A program made the translations under genes and the position numbers. A model generated the notes under the pieces. It saw only the letters and a program-made list of their open reading frames with translations. It had not been told where the DNA came from and did not search any database. Positions 45,615 to 56,486 of a stretch of 64,000 bases of DNA are shown here, piece by piece; position 1 is the first letter of the stretch; every line of letters starts with the position of its first letter. The stretch comes from Primulina eburnea (taxonomy: Eukaryota > Streptophyta > Magnoliopsida > Lamiales > Gesneriaceae). The stretch is taken from positions 806,001 to 870,000 of the forward strand of contig NC_133116.1 in NCBI RefSeq assembly GCF_022965805.1, in the 5' to 3' direction.

Positions 45615-48600
45615 GGACGAACAGGTAAAAGAACAGGCCCTAGGGGTGCCCAAGGAGGCCAGAGGGGTAATCAGGGAGGCCGGGGAGGTGCCCAGGGGGA
45701 AGAAGCAGTTGTTCTCAGCCTCGAACAGCTGACCCAGTTGATCAACACATCTATAAATGAGGCCCTCCATCGAGAGCGAGCTCAATCACCTCCATTGCAA
45801 CCACCTCCCCCTCCTCCCCTTGGACACCTAGACGCTGTCTGGGATGAAATCAGGAGGTTGAGCAGACAAGTGGGGGGCCGACCTCCGCCGCAAGACAGGG
45901 AGAGTCCTCTCTCCCTGGAGATACTGAACGAGGACCTCCCGCCCAACTTTCGTCAGCCCACTGTTAGAGATTATGACGGGAGTACTGACCCCGAAGAACA
46001 CTTGGGAAGATTCAACAATGCTGCCCTGCTCCACCGGTACTCAGACGGGGTGAAATGTCGTGTCTTCCTCACCACATTGGTGGGACCAGCTCAGAGGTGG
46101 TTCGACCTGTTGCCACCTCGTTCCGTCACCAGCTTCCGAGAGTTCAGTACTGTCTTTATGAACCAATACGCCACTAGCAAGAGACATCTGAAGACCTCCC
46201 TCGGTTTGTTCAGTGTGAAACAAGGTGATACGGACTCTTTGAGGGATTTCATAAGACGGTTCAACAGCGCAGCTTTGGAGGTCCCCTCCGCAGCTACGGA
46301 GACCTTGGTGAACGCATTCACTCAGGGTCTCCGGGGAGGACAGTTCTTCAATTCCTTGGTGAAAAAGCCCCCTCATAGCTATGATGAGCTCCTGAGCCGA
46401 GCTGATAAATATGTAAACCTCGAAGACGCACAGAGGCAGAGGCGCACGGAGGGCAAACCAGGAGATAAAGACAAAGGAAAGGAAAAAGTCGAGCTAAGCA
46501 GGAAGAGACCTGCAGAAAGAACGGAGGAAAGGGCCCGAGGTCCTGGACCCTTCCCTTATGCCCCACTGGCCATGAGCTTGGAAAGAGCCATGCAAATTTG
46601 TGAAGAAAGAAGGAAACTAGAGCGCCCAAAACAAGCTGAAAAGGGACCGCGTCTGCCTCCCTCAGATAAGTTTTGTGAGTTCCACCAAGAGTACGGTCAT
46701 ATTACGAATGATTGCCAGAGATTGGGGGAGGAGGTCCAAAGAATCATGCAAAGAGACCCTCACATGAAGAACCTCTTGGCCCGATCAGAACGAAGATACC
46801 AAGACGATAGAAGAGGCTGGGGACCTCCGGGGGCGAATCAAAGACCACCACCTAGAGAGAACCGACCAAACCAGGGGGGTCGAGATAACCCCCCGCGACA
46901 ACAAGGGCCTCAGGTCCAACAGATTGCTAATGACCCAACCCGAGGTATAATCCATATGATAACTGGTGGTGCCACCGACGGGGATTCAGGCAGAGCTCGC
47001 AAAGCTCATGGGCGGAGACTGGAGAGTTTGGGGTTGGACCTTGCCCCCAAAGATGACCCCATTATTGGCTTCGGGCCGGATGACCTGAAAGGTGTTGTGG
47101 CACCTCATAACGACGCTTTATTAGTCACTCTTACTGTCGCCAACTATGATGTCGCAAGAATCTTTGTCGACACTGGAAGCTCAGTTAATATTCTCTTCAA
47201 AAGAACCCTTGACCAAATGAAGGTGGAGGGTTTCGAGTTTGATCATATCTCTACGCCTTTATTTGGCTTCACAGGACATGCGGTCCAGACTATTGGACAA
47301 ATCATGCTCCCCTTATCTTTAGGGACGGGACCGCACCGCATCACCAAAATGACCTGTTTTACTGTGGTGGATGCCCCTTCTTCTTACAACGGTATACTTG
47401 GCCGACCTGCCCTGGCTGACTTCCGGGCTGTGAGCTCCACTTATCATCAAAAGCTGAAATATCCTACGGGTAACCAAGTGGGAGTTGTTTGCGGGGACCA
47501 GAGGTCCTCACGCCGCTGCTATGTAGATGAGGTAAAACAGGAAGTCAAAAGATCTCGGACCGAGGTGGGGATGATTGTGACACAACCAAAGGTGATCTCC
47601 CGAAAAGAGGTTCAGCTCACATCGGAAGAAGAGCCAGAAATAATAGAAATAGGGGTCCAACAGAGCGTCAGGGTGGCGCCTGATCTTGACCCGGAAACTA
47701 AGCATGATCTGCTGACTTGTTTGAAAACTAATCTCGATGTATTTGCTTGGTCCTCCCAAGAGCTTCGGGGGATCAGCCCCAGGGTAATGGAACACCGTCT
47801 CAATATAATTCCTGAAGCTCGGCCAGTCAAACAGAAGAAAAGGCATTTTGGTCCCGAGAAAGACAAGGTAATAAAAGAGCAGGTAGACGAGCTCCTTAGA
47901 GCAGGGCACATTAAGGAGATCTTTTTCCCAACGTGGCTATCGAATGTTGTCCTGGTCCCTAAGAGCTCTGGAAAATGGAGAATGTGTGTCGATTTCAGAG
48001 ATCTTAACAAAGCCTGTCCAAAAGATTGTTACCCTCTGCCGAGGATAGATCAGCTGGTCGACTCCACAGCAGGTCATCAGTACCTATGTTTAATGGATGC
48101 TTATCAGGGATACCATCAGATCCCACTAGCAGAGGAAGACCAAGACAAAGTGAGCTTCATCACCTCCGAAGGGACATTCTGTTATGTGGTAATGCCTTTC
48201 GGGTTAAAAAATGCTGGGGCCACCTACCAAAGGCTCATGGACAAAGTTTTCTCGGCTCAAGTCGGGAGAAACGTGGAAGTCTATGTGGATGACATTCTCA
48301 TAAAATCCAAAAGTTCAGCCGACCTTACGGAGGACCTCCGTGAAACCTTTGCCACTCTAAGATCCTATGGGCTAAAGCTGAACCCCCAGAAATGCACTTT
48401 CGGGGTCAAGAGTGGAAAATTCCTTGGATATATGGTAACAGAAAGGGGAATCGAGGCCAATCCTGAAAAGGTGAAAGCTATTCAATCTATGTCACCTCCT
48501 GGGAATCTCCAGGAGGTCCAGAAGCTGGCCGGGAGAATTGCAGCTTTATCGCGGTTTATTTCAAGAGCGGCGCATCGAAGTCTGCCTTTCTTCCGAGTTC

Positions 48601-50786
48601 TCAGAAAAGCTAAGAAGTTCGAGTGGGATGAAGAATGCGGGAAAGCATTTGATGATCTAAAGAAGTATTTGGCGGAGCTCCCCATACTAGCCAAGCCAGC
48701 CTCAGGAGAACCATTATATGTTTATCTCTCGGCCACTGAGATGGCTGTCAGCTCGGTCTTGATCAGACAGGAAGGCACCGAACAGAGTCCCGTATATTAC
48801 ATTTCTCATGCCCTCAAAGGAGCGGAGCTCAGATATACAACTGTGGAGAAGCTTGCTCTAGCTTTGGTCACAACAGCTCGAAGATTAAGGCCATACTTCC
48901 TATCTCATCCCATTATGGTCCTCACCAACAGCCCTCTCGGGAAGATAATGACTCATGCTGATATCTCGGGAAGGTTGGTGAAATGGACCACCGAGCTAGG
49001 GGAATATGACATTCAATATGGACCCAGGACCGCAATAAAGGCCCAAGCCCTGGCCGATTTTCTTGCTGAGACTTTGCATGTTGATATAGAAGATCTTTGG
49101 AAAATATATGTGGATGGTTCATCCACCAATGAAGGCAGTGGTGTTGGTGTATTATTGATCTCTCCGAAAGGGGATGAACTAAAGTTAGCTGTGAGGCTGG
49201 ACTTCAGGGCATCCAACAATGAAGCGGAATATGAGGCAGTCCTAGCGGGTCTAAGGGCAGCCCGGCAGGTCGGGGCCGCCCGGGTTCACATTTTCTCTGA
49301 TTCTCAGTTGGTGGCTCATCAAGTGAATGGATCTTATGATATCAAGAATGAAAGATTGATGGAGTACGTAAAGGCAGTAGAGGCGGCTAAAGAGCTCTTT
49401 TCCGAACTTGTATTCAAGCAGATCCCTCGAGAGGAGAATGAAGGAGCTGACGCCCTTGCAAAATTGGCAAGCTCACTTCACAGTTGGAAATCTAGAGATG
49501 TGGTAGTACAAGTAGAATTAAGTCCTTCCCTGTACTACCCCTCTCCCGAGCCCGAAGATGGTGACTGGCGCGCCGAGTTACTGGATTACATGAGAGATGG
49601 AGTGCTCCCCACAGATCCAAAAAAGGCATACAGGATGAAGCGAAGGAGCCTTCGATTTGTACTCATTAATGAGAATCTTTACAAGAGATCAGTCTCTCGA
49701 CCTCTTCTCAAGTGCTTGGGTCCCAAGCAAGCTAACTATGTGCTAAGGGAGATTCATGAGGGCTGTTGCGGAAATCATTTGGGATCTTACTTTCTAGCAC
49801 GGAAGGCACTCTTGGCCGGGTATTTCTGGCCCACTATGTTGAAAGATGCTCTAGCCATCGTCATATCATGCAATAGCTGCCAGCGTCATGCTAAGCTCCA
49901 GCATCAACCGGCTGCACTAATGAAGGGTATTGTGGCGGCCTGCCCGTTTGATCAGTGGGGGATTGATATTGTGGGACCTTTTCCCCCGGCCCCAGCTCAG
50001 AAAAAGTTCTTGCTCGTTGCCATAGATTACTTTTCAAAATGGGTGGAGGCTGAGGCCTTGGCTAAGATAACTGAAAATGAGGTACTCAAATTTCTCTGGA
50101 AGAACATTGTCTGCAGGTTTGGGGTCCCGAGGAAGTTAATATCCGACAATGGAAGACAATTTCAAGGAAGTCGGATCCAAGCCTGGTGTAAAGAGATGAA
50201 GATCCAGCAGCACTTCACCTCGGTGGCCTACCCTCAGTGCAATGGCCAAGTAGAAGTCACCAACAGGTCCTTAGTACAGAGCCTGAAGACCAGACTTGGA
50301 AGCGCAAAAGGTAATTGGGTGGAGGAACTCCCCAGCGTGCTTTGGTCATACAGGACTACTCCCAAGATAGGCACGGGGGAGACGCCTTTCAGCCTAGTCT
50401 ATGGAAATGAAGCCGTGCTTCCGACGGAGATCGGTGAAGAGACACCTCGCGTAACATTCTATGATGAGCAAAACAATGAGAGGCGTGCAGCGGACCTAGA
50501 TTTCGTGGAAGAGAAGAGGGGAGCCGCGGCCATAAGGATGGAAGCTTACAAGAGACGCATAGCCCAAACCTACAATAAGAGGGTCATTCAGAGGAGCTTC
50601 CAGGTTGGAGACCTAGTTTGGAAGAAGGTTCAGGAAGAGAAAGTCGGAAAGCTCGATCCAAAATGGGAAGGACCGTTCAAAGTGGTGGAAAAGCTCAGCT
50701 CAGGTGCCTATTACTTAGAAGACTGGACAGGGAAGAAATTGAAGAGGCCATGGAATGCTTATCACCTTCGCAAATATTATGCTTAG
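45615..50786 (+). CDS. Gypsy gag-pol polyprotein
   Basis: One open frame of about 1,723 codons. The only in-frame ATG near the front (45609) is followed at once by TGA (45612-45614), so the frame is given from 45615. Domains by approximate residue: Gly/Gln-rich start; Retrotrans_gag (about 115-270, YDGSTDPEEHLGRF); knuckle-like CEFHQEYGHITNDC (about 355); aspartic protease with FVDTGSS (517); reverse transcriptase from WRMCVDFRDLNKACP (about 785) with YVDD (889); RNase H of the LTR type; a second RVT_3-type RNase H from IYVDGSS (1161) to EENEGADALAKL; integrase with H-H-C-C (HEGCCGNH, CNSCQRH, about 1380-1420) and D-D-E catalytic residues (GIDIVGP, SDNGRQF, NGQVE). No stop separates gag and pol, as expected for Tat elements. 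Apart from the TGA at codon 2, all catalytic motifs look intact. Confidence 0.93.
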   Translation, partial: GRTGKRTGPRGAQGGQRGNQGGRGGAQGEEAVVLSLEQLTQLINTSINEALHRERAQSPPLQPPPPPPLGHLDAVWDEIRRLSRQVGGRPPPQDRESPLSLEILNEDLPPNFRQPTVRDYDGSTDPEEHLGRFNNAALLHRYSDGVKCRVFLTTLVGPAQRWFDLLPPRSVTSFREFSTVFMNQYATSKRHLKTSLGLFSVKQGDTDSLRDFIRRFNSAALEVPSAATETLVNAFTQGLRGGQFFNSLVKKPPHSYDELLSRADKYVNLEDAQRQRRTEGKPGDKDKGKEKVELSRKRPAERTEERARGPGPFPYAPLAMSLERAMQICEERRKLERPKQAEKGPRLPPSDKFCEFHQEYGHITNDCQRLGEEVQRIMQRDPHMKNLLARSERRYQDDRRGWGPPGANQRPPPRENRPNQGGRDNPPRQQGPQVQQIANDPTRGIIHMITGGATDGDSGRARKAHGRRLESLGLDLAPKDDPIIGFGPDDLKGVVAPHNDALLVTLTVANYDVARIFVDTGSSVNILFKRTLDQMKVEGFEFDHISTPLFGFTGHAVQTIGQIMLPLSLGTGPHRITKMTCFTVVDAPSSYNGILGRPALADFRAVSSTYHQKLKYPTGNQVGVVCGDQRSSRRCYVDEVKQEVKRSRTEVGMIVTQPKVISRKEVQLTSEEEPEIIEIGVQQSVRVAPDLDPETKHDLLTCLKTNLDVFAWSSQELRGISPRVMEHRLNIIPEARPVKQKKRHFGPEKDKVIKEQVDELLRAGHIKEIFFPTWLSNVVLVPKSSGKWRMCVDFRDLNKACPKDCYPLPRIDQLVDSTAGHQYLCLMDAYQGYHQIPLAEEDQDKVSFITSEGTFCYVVMPFGLKNAGATYQRLMDKVFSAQVGRNVEVYVDDILIKSKSSADLTEDLRETFATLRSYGLKLNPQKCTFGVKSGKFLGYMVTERGIEANPEKVKAIQSMSPPGNLQEVQKLAGRIAALSRFISRAAHRSLPFFRVLRKAKKFEWDEECGKAFDDLKKYLAELPILAKPASGEPLYVYLSATEMAVSSVLIRQEGTEQSPVYYISHALKGAELRYTTVEKLALALVTTARRLRPYFLSHPIMVLTNSPLGKIMTHADISGRLVKWTTELGEYDIQYGPRTAIKAQALADFLAETLHVDIEDLWKIYVDGSSTNEGSGVGVLLISPKGDELKLAVRLDFRASNNEAEYEAVLAGLRAARQVGAARVHIFSDSQLVAHQVNGSYDIKNERLMEYVKAVEAAKELFSELVFKQIPREENEGADALAKLASSLHSWKSRDVVVQVELSPSLYYPSPEPEDGDWRAELLDYMRDGVLPTDPKKAYRMKRRSLRFVLINENLYKRSVSRPLLKCLGPKQANYVLREIHEGCCGNHLGSYFLARKALLAGYFWPTMLKDALAIVISCNSCQRHAKLQHQPAALMKGIVAACPFDQWGIDIVGPFPPAPAQKKFLLVAIDYFSKWVEAEALAKITENEVLKFLWKNIVCRFGVPRKLISDNGRQFQGSRIQAWCKEMKIQQHFTSVAYPQCNGQVEVTNRSLVQSLKTRLGSAKGNWVEELPSVLWSYRTTPKIGTGETPFSLVYGNEAVLPTEIGEETPRVTFYDEQNNERRAADLDFVEEKRGAAAIRMEAYKRRIAQTYNKRVIQRSFQVGDLVWKKVQEEKVGKLDPKWEGPFKVVEKLSSGAYYLEDWTGKKLKRPWNAYHLRKYYA

Positions 50787-50920
50787 ATATTGTTAGAAGC
50801 TTTAATTAATTTTTTTTTTTTTATGTCATTTACTTTCAATGCAAGGACGTCGGGTTTTGATGCTTTATTCAGATACATTAATAAAAGTATGCATTTTTGT
50901 TAGAGATTATTATTATTGCA

Positions 50921-52200
50921 GATAAGGGTTTTCACCCTCAGTCAGTTCAGGAGCCCAGAGCTCATCTCATTTCAGGAGCCCAGAGCTCACCTCATCTTGG
51001 TTACGCCAAGTATGATAATGATAAGGGTTTTCACCCTCAGTCAGGTCAGGAGCCCAGAGCTCATCTCATCTCAGGAGCCCAGAGCTCATCTCATTTCAGG
51101 AGCCCAGAGCTCACCTCATCTTGGTTACGCCAAGTATGATAATGATAAGGGTTTTCACCCTCAGTCAGTTCGGGAGCCCAGAGCTCATCTCACCTCAGGA
51201 GCCCAGAGCTCACGTCATCTTGGTTACGCCAAGTATGATAATGATAAGGGTTTTCACCCTCAGTCAGTTCAGGAGCCCAGAGCTCATCTCATTTCAGGAG
51301 CCCAGAGCTCACCTCATCTTGGTTACGCCAAGTATGATAATGATAAGGGTTTTCACCCTCAGTCAGGTCAGGAGCCCAGAGCTCATCTCATCTCAGGAGC
51401 CCAGAGCTCATCTCATTTCAGGAGCCCAGAGCTCACCTCATCTTGGTTACGCCAAGTATGATAATGATAAGGGTTTTCACCCTCAGTCAGTTCAGGAGCC
51501 CAGAGCTCATCTCATTTCAGGAGCCCAGAGCTCACCTCATCTTGGTTACGCCAAGTATGATAATGATAAGGGTTTTCACCCTCAGTCAGGTCAGGAGCCC
51601 AGAGCTCATCTCATCTCAGGAGCCCAGAGCTCATCTCATTTCAGGAGCCCAGAGCTCACCTCATCTTGGTTACGCCAAGTATGATAATGATAAGGGTTTT
51701 CACCCTCAGTCAGGTCAGGAGCCCAGAGCTCATCTCATCTCAGGAGCCCAGAGCTCACGTCATCTTGGTTACGCCAAGTATGATAATGATAAGGGTTTTC
51801 ACCCTCAGTCAGGTCAGGAGCCCAGAGCTCATCTCATCTCAGGAGCCCAGAGCTCACCTCATCTTGGTTACGCCAAGTATGATAATGATAAGGGTTTTCA
51901 CCCTCACTCAGTTCAGGAGACCAGGGCTCATCTCATTTCAGGAGCCCAGAGCTCACCTCATCCTGGTTACGCCAAGTATGATAATGATAAGGGTTTTCAC
52001 CCTCAGTCAGGCCAGGAGACCAGAGCTCATCTCATCTCAGGAGCCCAGAGCTCACGTCATCTTGGTTACGCCGAGTATGATAATGATAAGGGTTTTGGCC
52101 CTCAGTCAGTTCAGGAGCCCAGAGCTCATCTCATTTCAGGAGCCCAGAGCTCACCTCATCTTGGTTACACCAAGTATAAGGGTTTTCACCCTAAGATGGC
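50921..52200. repeat. 99/124-bp tandem array in Gypsy 3' region
   Basis: Twelve full units plus a degenerate thirteenth start (GATAAGGGTTTTCACCCTCA) at 50921, 51020, 51144, 51243, 51342, 51466, 51565, 51689, 51788, 51887, 51986 and 52085. Spacing is 99 or 124. The difference is one extra 25-bp subrepeat (CAGGAGCCCAGAGCTCATCT core). The 99+124 pair recurs as a 223-bp higher-order unit. Units are almost identical, so expansion was recent. Long open frames here (50897-52424) are by-products of the 99-bp period and are not called. Confidence 0.95.
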
Positions 52201-52298
52201 TCAGGAGCTCCAGAGCTCATCAGAATCATGCCAAGCATGTGTACCCGAACCTCAGCTCGGCGAGAACTTTACGATTTACAACCATTCAGCGGGAAGAT

Positions 52299-52640
52299 CG
52301 TGCCGAGCTCCCAAGGCCGAGCGCACCTCTCACGGCGTTATCATTTATTATTTTGTTAAGTGTCGTGCCGATCTCCCAAGGCCGAGCTCACCTCTCACGG
52401 CGTGATCATTTATTATTTTGTTAAGCGTTGTGCCGAGCTCCCAAGGCCGAGCTCACCTCTCACGGCGTGATCATTTATTATTTTGTTTTTTTGTCGTGCC
52501 GAGCTCCTAAGGCCGAGCTCACCTCTCACGGCGTGATCAATTATTATTTTGTTAAGTATCGTGCCGAGCTCCCAAGGCCGAGCTCACCTCTCAAGGTGTG
52601 ATCATTTATTATTTTGTTAAGGGTTTGGCCGAGCTCTAAG
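52299..52640. repeat. 65-bp tandem array in Gypsy 3' region
   Basis: Five units begin CGTGCCGAGCTCCCAAGG at about 52299, 52364, 52429, 52495 and 52560, followed by a degraded sixth near 52625. Each unit continues CTCACCTCTCACGGCGTGAT and an ATTATTTTGTTAAG tail. The array lies directly after the 99/124-bp array. Confidence 0.92.
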
Positions 52641-52792
52641 AGCCCAGCCGACCCCTCTGCATAATCAATTTGTTATTTCTGACCTGACCTACAACTAACT
52701 AGCCTTTAACTAAGGTACGACAACAAGAATGCGATAAAGTATAAGTTAAATTCAGTCCAAACTAAGTACAAAACAGGGGGAGACTGCGCTGA

Positions 52793-54836
52793 TCAAGCAT
52801 CGGGGGGGAGGTTCTCCACAACCTTCTTGGCATCCAGAAAGTCAGCTGAGGTCCCCTCTGGAGGATAGCCAGCATCTTTGAATTGGGCCACTGCACCATC
52901 AAAACCTACGTAAATGAAGTTAAGGGCCTTTTCAGCAACGACGTCCCAAAACTCCTCGGACTTCAGGAAAGTCTCTTTGAATACCTCAGTCCCATTGGCA
53001 AGGTCAGCTCGGGCTGAAACGATCTCCTGCTGAGCCACGTTAAGTTCCTCCTTAACAGCCTTCGCCTCCTCCTGAGCAGCATCTAGACGAACCTCAACCA
53101 AGCGCAGCTCATTCTTCAGCTTCCTTGCCTCGGCGGCAAAGCCCTCCCTCATGTCAGCCTCCCTCCTCTGGGAGTTGGCTTGTTCCTTCTGCAGAGCCTC
53201 CGTTAGGTCAGCAAGTTTGCTCTCCAACTCAGCAGAGGTTGTCTGGAAGGACCTGGCATCCTTCGAGGACTGCTTCCGGAAATTGTTAGCCCGGAATGCC
53301 ACCTCAGCATTCAGAAGGGCGGCCTGTATGAGAAAAATGTTAGGCAAATTTAGATAGCACAAGGAATTAATCTTAACCAAATTACCTCAGCACTGGCGCT
53401 AGTGGACCTCCTGACGAGCTCAGGCCAGTCCAGCCCATCCAGGAACTCGGCATCAGCCTTCGAAGCGATATCCCGGAGAACAGCCCCGCCCAGGGGAGAC
53501 GGCCCTGACCCGACGATGCGCAGGTCCTCCCGGTACATATCGTACAGATTCGAGCGACAACGGAGGACTTGGGAGGTGGTAGACGGTCTCACCTCCCGAA
53601 GGGGCCGAGCCTCAGTTCGGACGCGCTCGATCTCCCCGCTACTTGCAGACTGTCCGTGAGAACGAGGGGTCTCAGGAGCTCGACGCTTCTTCGAAGAGGT
53701 TGGAGGAACCGTGCGCGTCTCGGCAACAGAAACGACGGTGACCTCAGTGACGGCCTCAGCTACGGCCTCCTTGCCTTTGCCCGCGCCACTCGAGCTGGCC
53801 TTCTGTTGTCTTCGAGCCTCAGCCCTCTTAATAAGAGCATTCATGACTCTGGCAGCTGAGACAAAAATAAAAGATCAGTAACAACAGAAATAATAATAAT
53901 AATTATGGAAATAGGAAGGTGAGAAGAGCTGGGAAGATCTGGGGAGGTCGGGCTAGGTTCCATACCCTCGTTGCCTTGACGCGTAACTTTGGCCGAGCTG
54001 AGCCCATAGTAACACAAGAGGTCCTCGGCTAGGAGGGTAGGAGTATGGAAACGCCGACCCCTAATTGCCCCAAAGGGCCCCAGAAAAGTTTCACTCTTAC
54101 GGAAGCCCGAGATGGGGCACGGAAGCTCAGGAAGGGAAACCCTCCATTGGGAACAGATGTCCCACTGGTCGGAGGGCTGAACAAAGAAGAAATGATTCTT
54201 CCAGTGTTTGTTGGAGCTCGGGGCCCCTTCAAAAAATTGACAGTTCGGCCGAGCTGAGAAGTAGAAAGGACCCTCTTCTGACCTCTTAGGGAGATAGAAA
54301 TGGGAGAAAGAAATAGGGTCGACCTCATAACCTAAGGCTTTGAAAAGGACTACATAATTACATAATGTACGGAAGGCGTTGGGGGTGAACTGACCTAGGT
54401 GAATTTGGTAAAAGCTGCTGAGCTGTTGGAAGAAAAGAGGAAGAGGAAATCGGAGCCCCGCATCCAATTGGTCTTGGTAAAAGGTGTAATAACCCAAGGG
54501 AGGGTTGTTGGCCCTCTCTTCAGAGTGAGGAAAGATAAAATCGTAGTCGGTAGGGGCATGAGAAAGAGCTCGGATGCGAAGCTCATCTGAGGCATCCAAC
54601 CATGACGGGTGGAGCTCGAACCAGGGATCAGACGTCCTGATTGGCTCTTGAGAGTGACTGAGACTGAGCTGGTCCAGGGCTGCGCCATCATCACCAGTAG
54701 CAAGGCGGGAGCTGACCCCCACAGTCTCAGGACACCCACCTGACCCCGAGGCTACCTCCATGAGGGGATCATACTGATCCACCTCTCGGAATATCCCCTC
54801 GGAGGTCGACAGGGAAGAACGGTTTGGGGAGGCCAT
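52793..54836 (-). CDS. antisense accessory gene of the Gypsy element
   Basis: Three exons on the strand opposite gag-pol join in phase: 53966-54836, 53386-53855 and 52793-53323, giving about 623 aa from MASPNRSSLS to ENLPPDA. Introns are short (110 and 62 bp), GT-AG. The first exon resembles the putative gypsy-type transposon / plant transposase-like domain (DYDFIFPHSEERAN, FFQQLSSFYQIHLGQFTPN, CNYVVLFKALG). The last exon is a predicted coiled coil (SAELESKLADLTEALQKEQ, AEARKLKNELRLVE). Tat elements of the Retand group are known to carry an extra ORF, sometimes antisense, in this position. Its function is unknown. A TATA box lies at 54961-54970 on the same strand. Confidence 0.85.
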
Positions 54837-54960
54837 AGAGTAATACCTATTAAAGATCGGGAGAGTTGGAGTAGGGAGTTGGAAAAGAATTCTTTCGGAA
54901 GGTCGGAGCCGAGGTGAAGAAATGGAAACGCAATAGTATGATCGAGTGGGGGCTGGATAA

Positions 54961-54970
54961 GTATTTATAG
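54961..54970 (-). promoter_or_regulatory. TATA box for antisense accessory gene
   Basis: Read on the minus strand this is CTATAAATAC, the same ten bases as the LTR TATA box, located 125 bases upstream of the antisense ATG. It suggests an internal promoter independent of the LTR. Confidence 0.6.
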
Positions 54971-55690
54971 AGGGACCTTGAAGAGATCGGACCGTTGGTT
55001 TCAGGCGACGTGGACGGCTAGGATCGTCTTGACAAGCGTGCAAGCCAACTATTGACGGACAGGTGGCAGCGACGCTTCATTTATAGCTCGGGAACCATCC
55101 AGGGTATAAGCTGCGAACCTCAGCTCTTGATCAGCTCAGCAGGGGTAAATACTTAGTCAGCGTGGGGTACTTTGTCCAGCAGTTCAGTTCCGTGCAGCAC
55201 AAATCAGGATTCAGCTCAGCTGAAAAAATTCGCTCTGTGGGGGTCAGAACACCCCCTAACCTGGTCATTTTAGATTAGCACGGCTGAAAGTTTCTAAGAA
55301 TGGCAGGCACCTGGACCTAGTTACCTCAGATCGGTATAATTGAAATCTTCTAAGCTCAGCTAAAAGATCTCATTCTTCAGAACGTCCATCAGCTGGGTTA
55401 CCTTAAGTCCAGAACAGCTACGGAGCTCAGTTCAAAGTTGTAGCCCCTCACGTCAGGACATACCAAGACTGTCACACGAGATCAGCACGACAATAAACCA
55501 CAAGGCTCAGCATACCTAAAGGTCCTTGAGAAATGCAACCATGAGCCTCTGATCTACAATGTCAGATCATCTTGTAACTCGGACACAGTAAGCTCAGTAC
55601 AGCCAAGAGGCATTAAAAATCAGATCAATCCTGGGCTACCGAGAGCTCAGACAACCACGAGCTTTGGGTCTACAACGTCAGCTCGACTTG
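54971..55690. other. Gypsy 3' non-coding region
   Basis: No ORF is called. The sequence is dotted with AGCTCAG words and leads to the polypurine tract. Confidence 0.6.
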
Positions 55691-55700
55691 AAGGGGGGGA
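55691..55700 (+). other. polypurine tract
   Basis: AAGGGGGGGA followed by CTTG and then the 3' LTR at 55705. It is the expected plus-strand primer site. Confidence 0.85.
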
Positions 55701-55704
55701 CTTG

Positions 55705-56486
55705 TGATACCCTCGGATGGAGGATGGGCTCGGCCCGCTCTCGATAGCCCGTCCCGAGGGAAGCTCAGCATTCAGAGAAGCATTTGCGATAATCCGCGGG
55801 AGGTCATCCCGGGAGGTCATCCCTAGCCGACCTCCCAAGCCAGCAGTTACGACGACAAGAGAGGTCGGCCGAGCTCCCGAGCCGACCTACATGTCCGACC
55901 TCCCAAGCCGAGCCGAGCTCCAAGAAGGTGATATCAGGACGATTGGGGATCCTCGGCCGACCTCCCGAGCCGAGCTCCCATAAATTCCTATCTTCAAGCG
56001 GGCTCATACCGACGTGAGCTTTTGCACAGATGATAAACGCGTAGCCCACAGGAGATCAAAGCCCAGAAAGGTGAAGCCCATCTAATCAAATCTATCGTGA
56101 TATCTAATCAAATCTGGCACAAGATCTCAACAAATCTTCCGAAGATTCTGAGGATCTAAACCTGCCAAAACTAGGACTCTACGATTCACCTATAAATACC
56201 AGGTTTCGTTAACTCTTTATTCATTCAATTCATACTTCACATTCTCTTAGCACACACATTCCTCTCTAAATTTTCTATTCTCTGACTTGAGCGTCGGAGG
56301 GGCTACGCCGGAACAACCTTCCGGCCCCCTTCTAACACTCTCTCTTGTGTTTCTGCATGTCGAGGTGTCTTAGCTGAGCTCCCAGGGTGAAGATCCGACC
56401 TCTCAACCATCCCTCGAAGTTTCGATCCGAGCTCCACCAGTGAAGGTCTGATCTCCCAGTTAGCATCACCGATTTTAGCAACATCA
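55705..56486 (+). repeat. 3' LTR
   Basis: 782 bp, identical to the 5' LTR. It is followed by the CTCTG target duplication at 56487-56491. Confidence 0.96.

Larger units (their letters stand above)
44786..56486 (+). mobile_element. complete Ty3/Gypsy Tat-lineage LTR retrotransposon
   Basis: The 11,701-bp element is bounded by CTCTG on both sides (44781-44785 and 56487-56491), a 5-bp target duplication. The LTRs (782 bp each) begin TGATACCC and end ACATCA. I compared them base by base and found no difference, so insertion was very recent. The internal order is primer-binding site, gag-PR-RT-RNH-second RNase H-integrase in one frame, two tandem-repeat arrays, an antisense three-exon gene, polypurine tract. 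The extra RVT_3-type RNase H and the long 3' part with an antisense gene are hallmarks of Tat elements (Retand/TatI-III/Ogre group). It sits next to the remaining exons of a GT4 glycosyltransferase. Confidence 0.96.

Noticed and set aside
47508..48010. Antisense frames of 130 codons across reverse transcriptase
   Set aside because: Shadows of the gag-pol frame.
50897..52424. Overlapping open frames up to 320 codons, and a CRISPR-like look of repeats
   Set aside because: They arise from the 99-bp tandem unit (33 codons) inside the Gypsy element. Units are contiguous with no unique spacers, and the genome is a plant.
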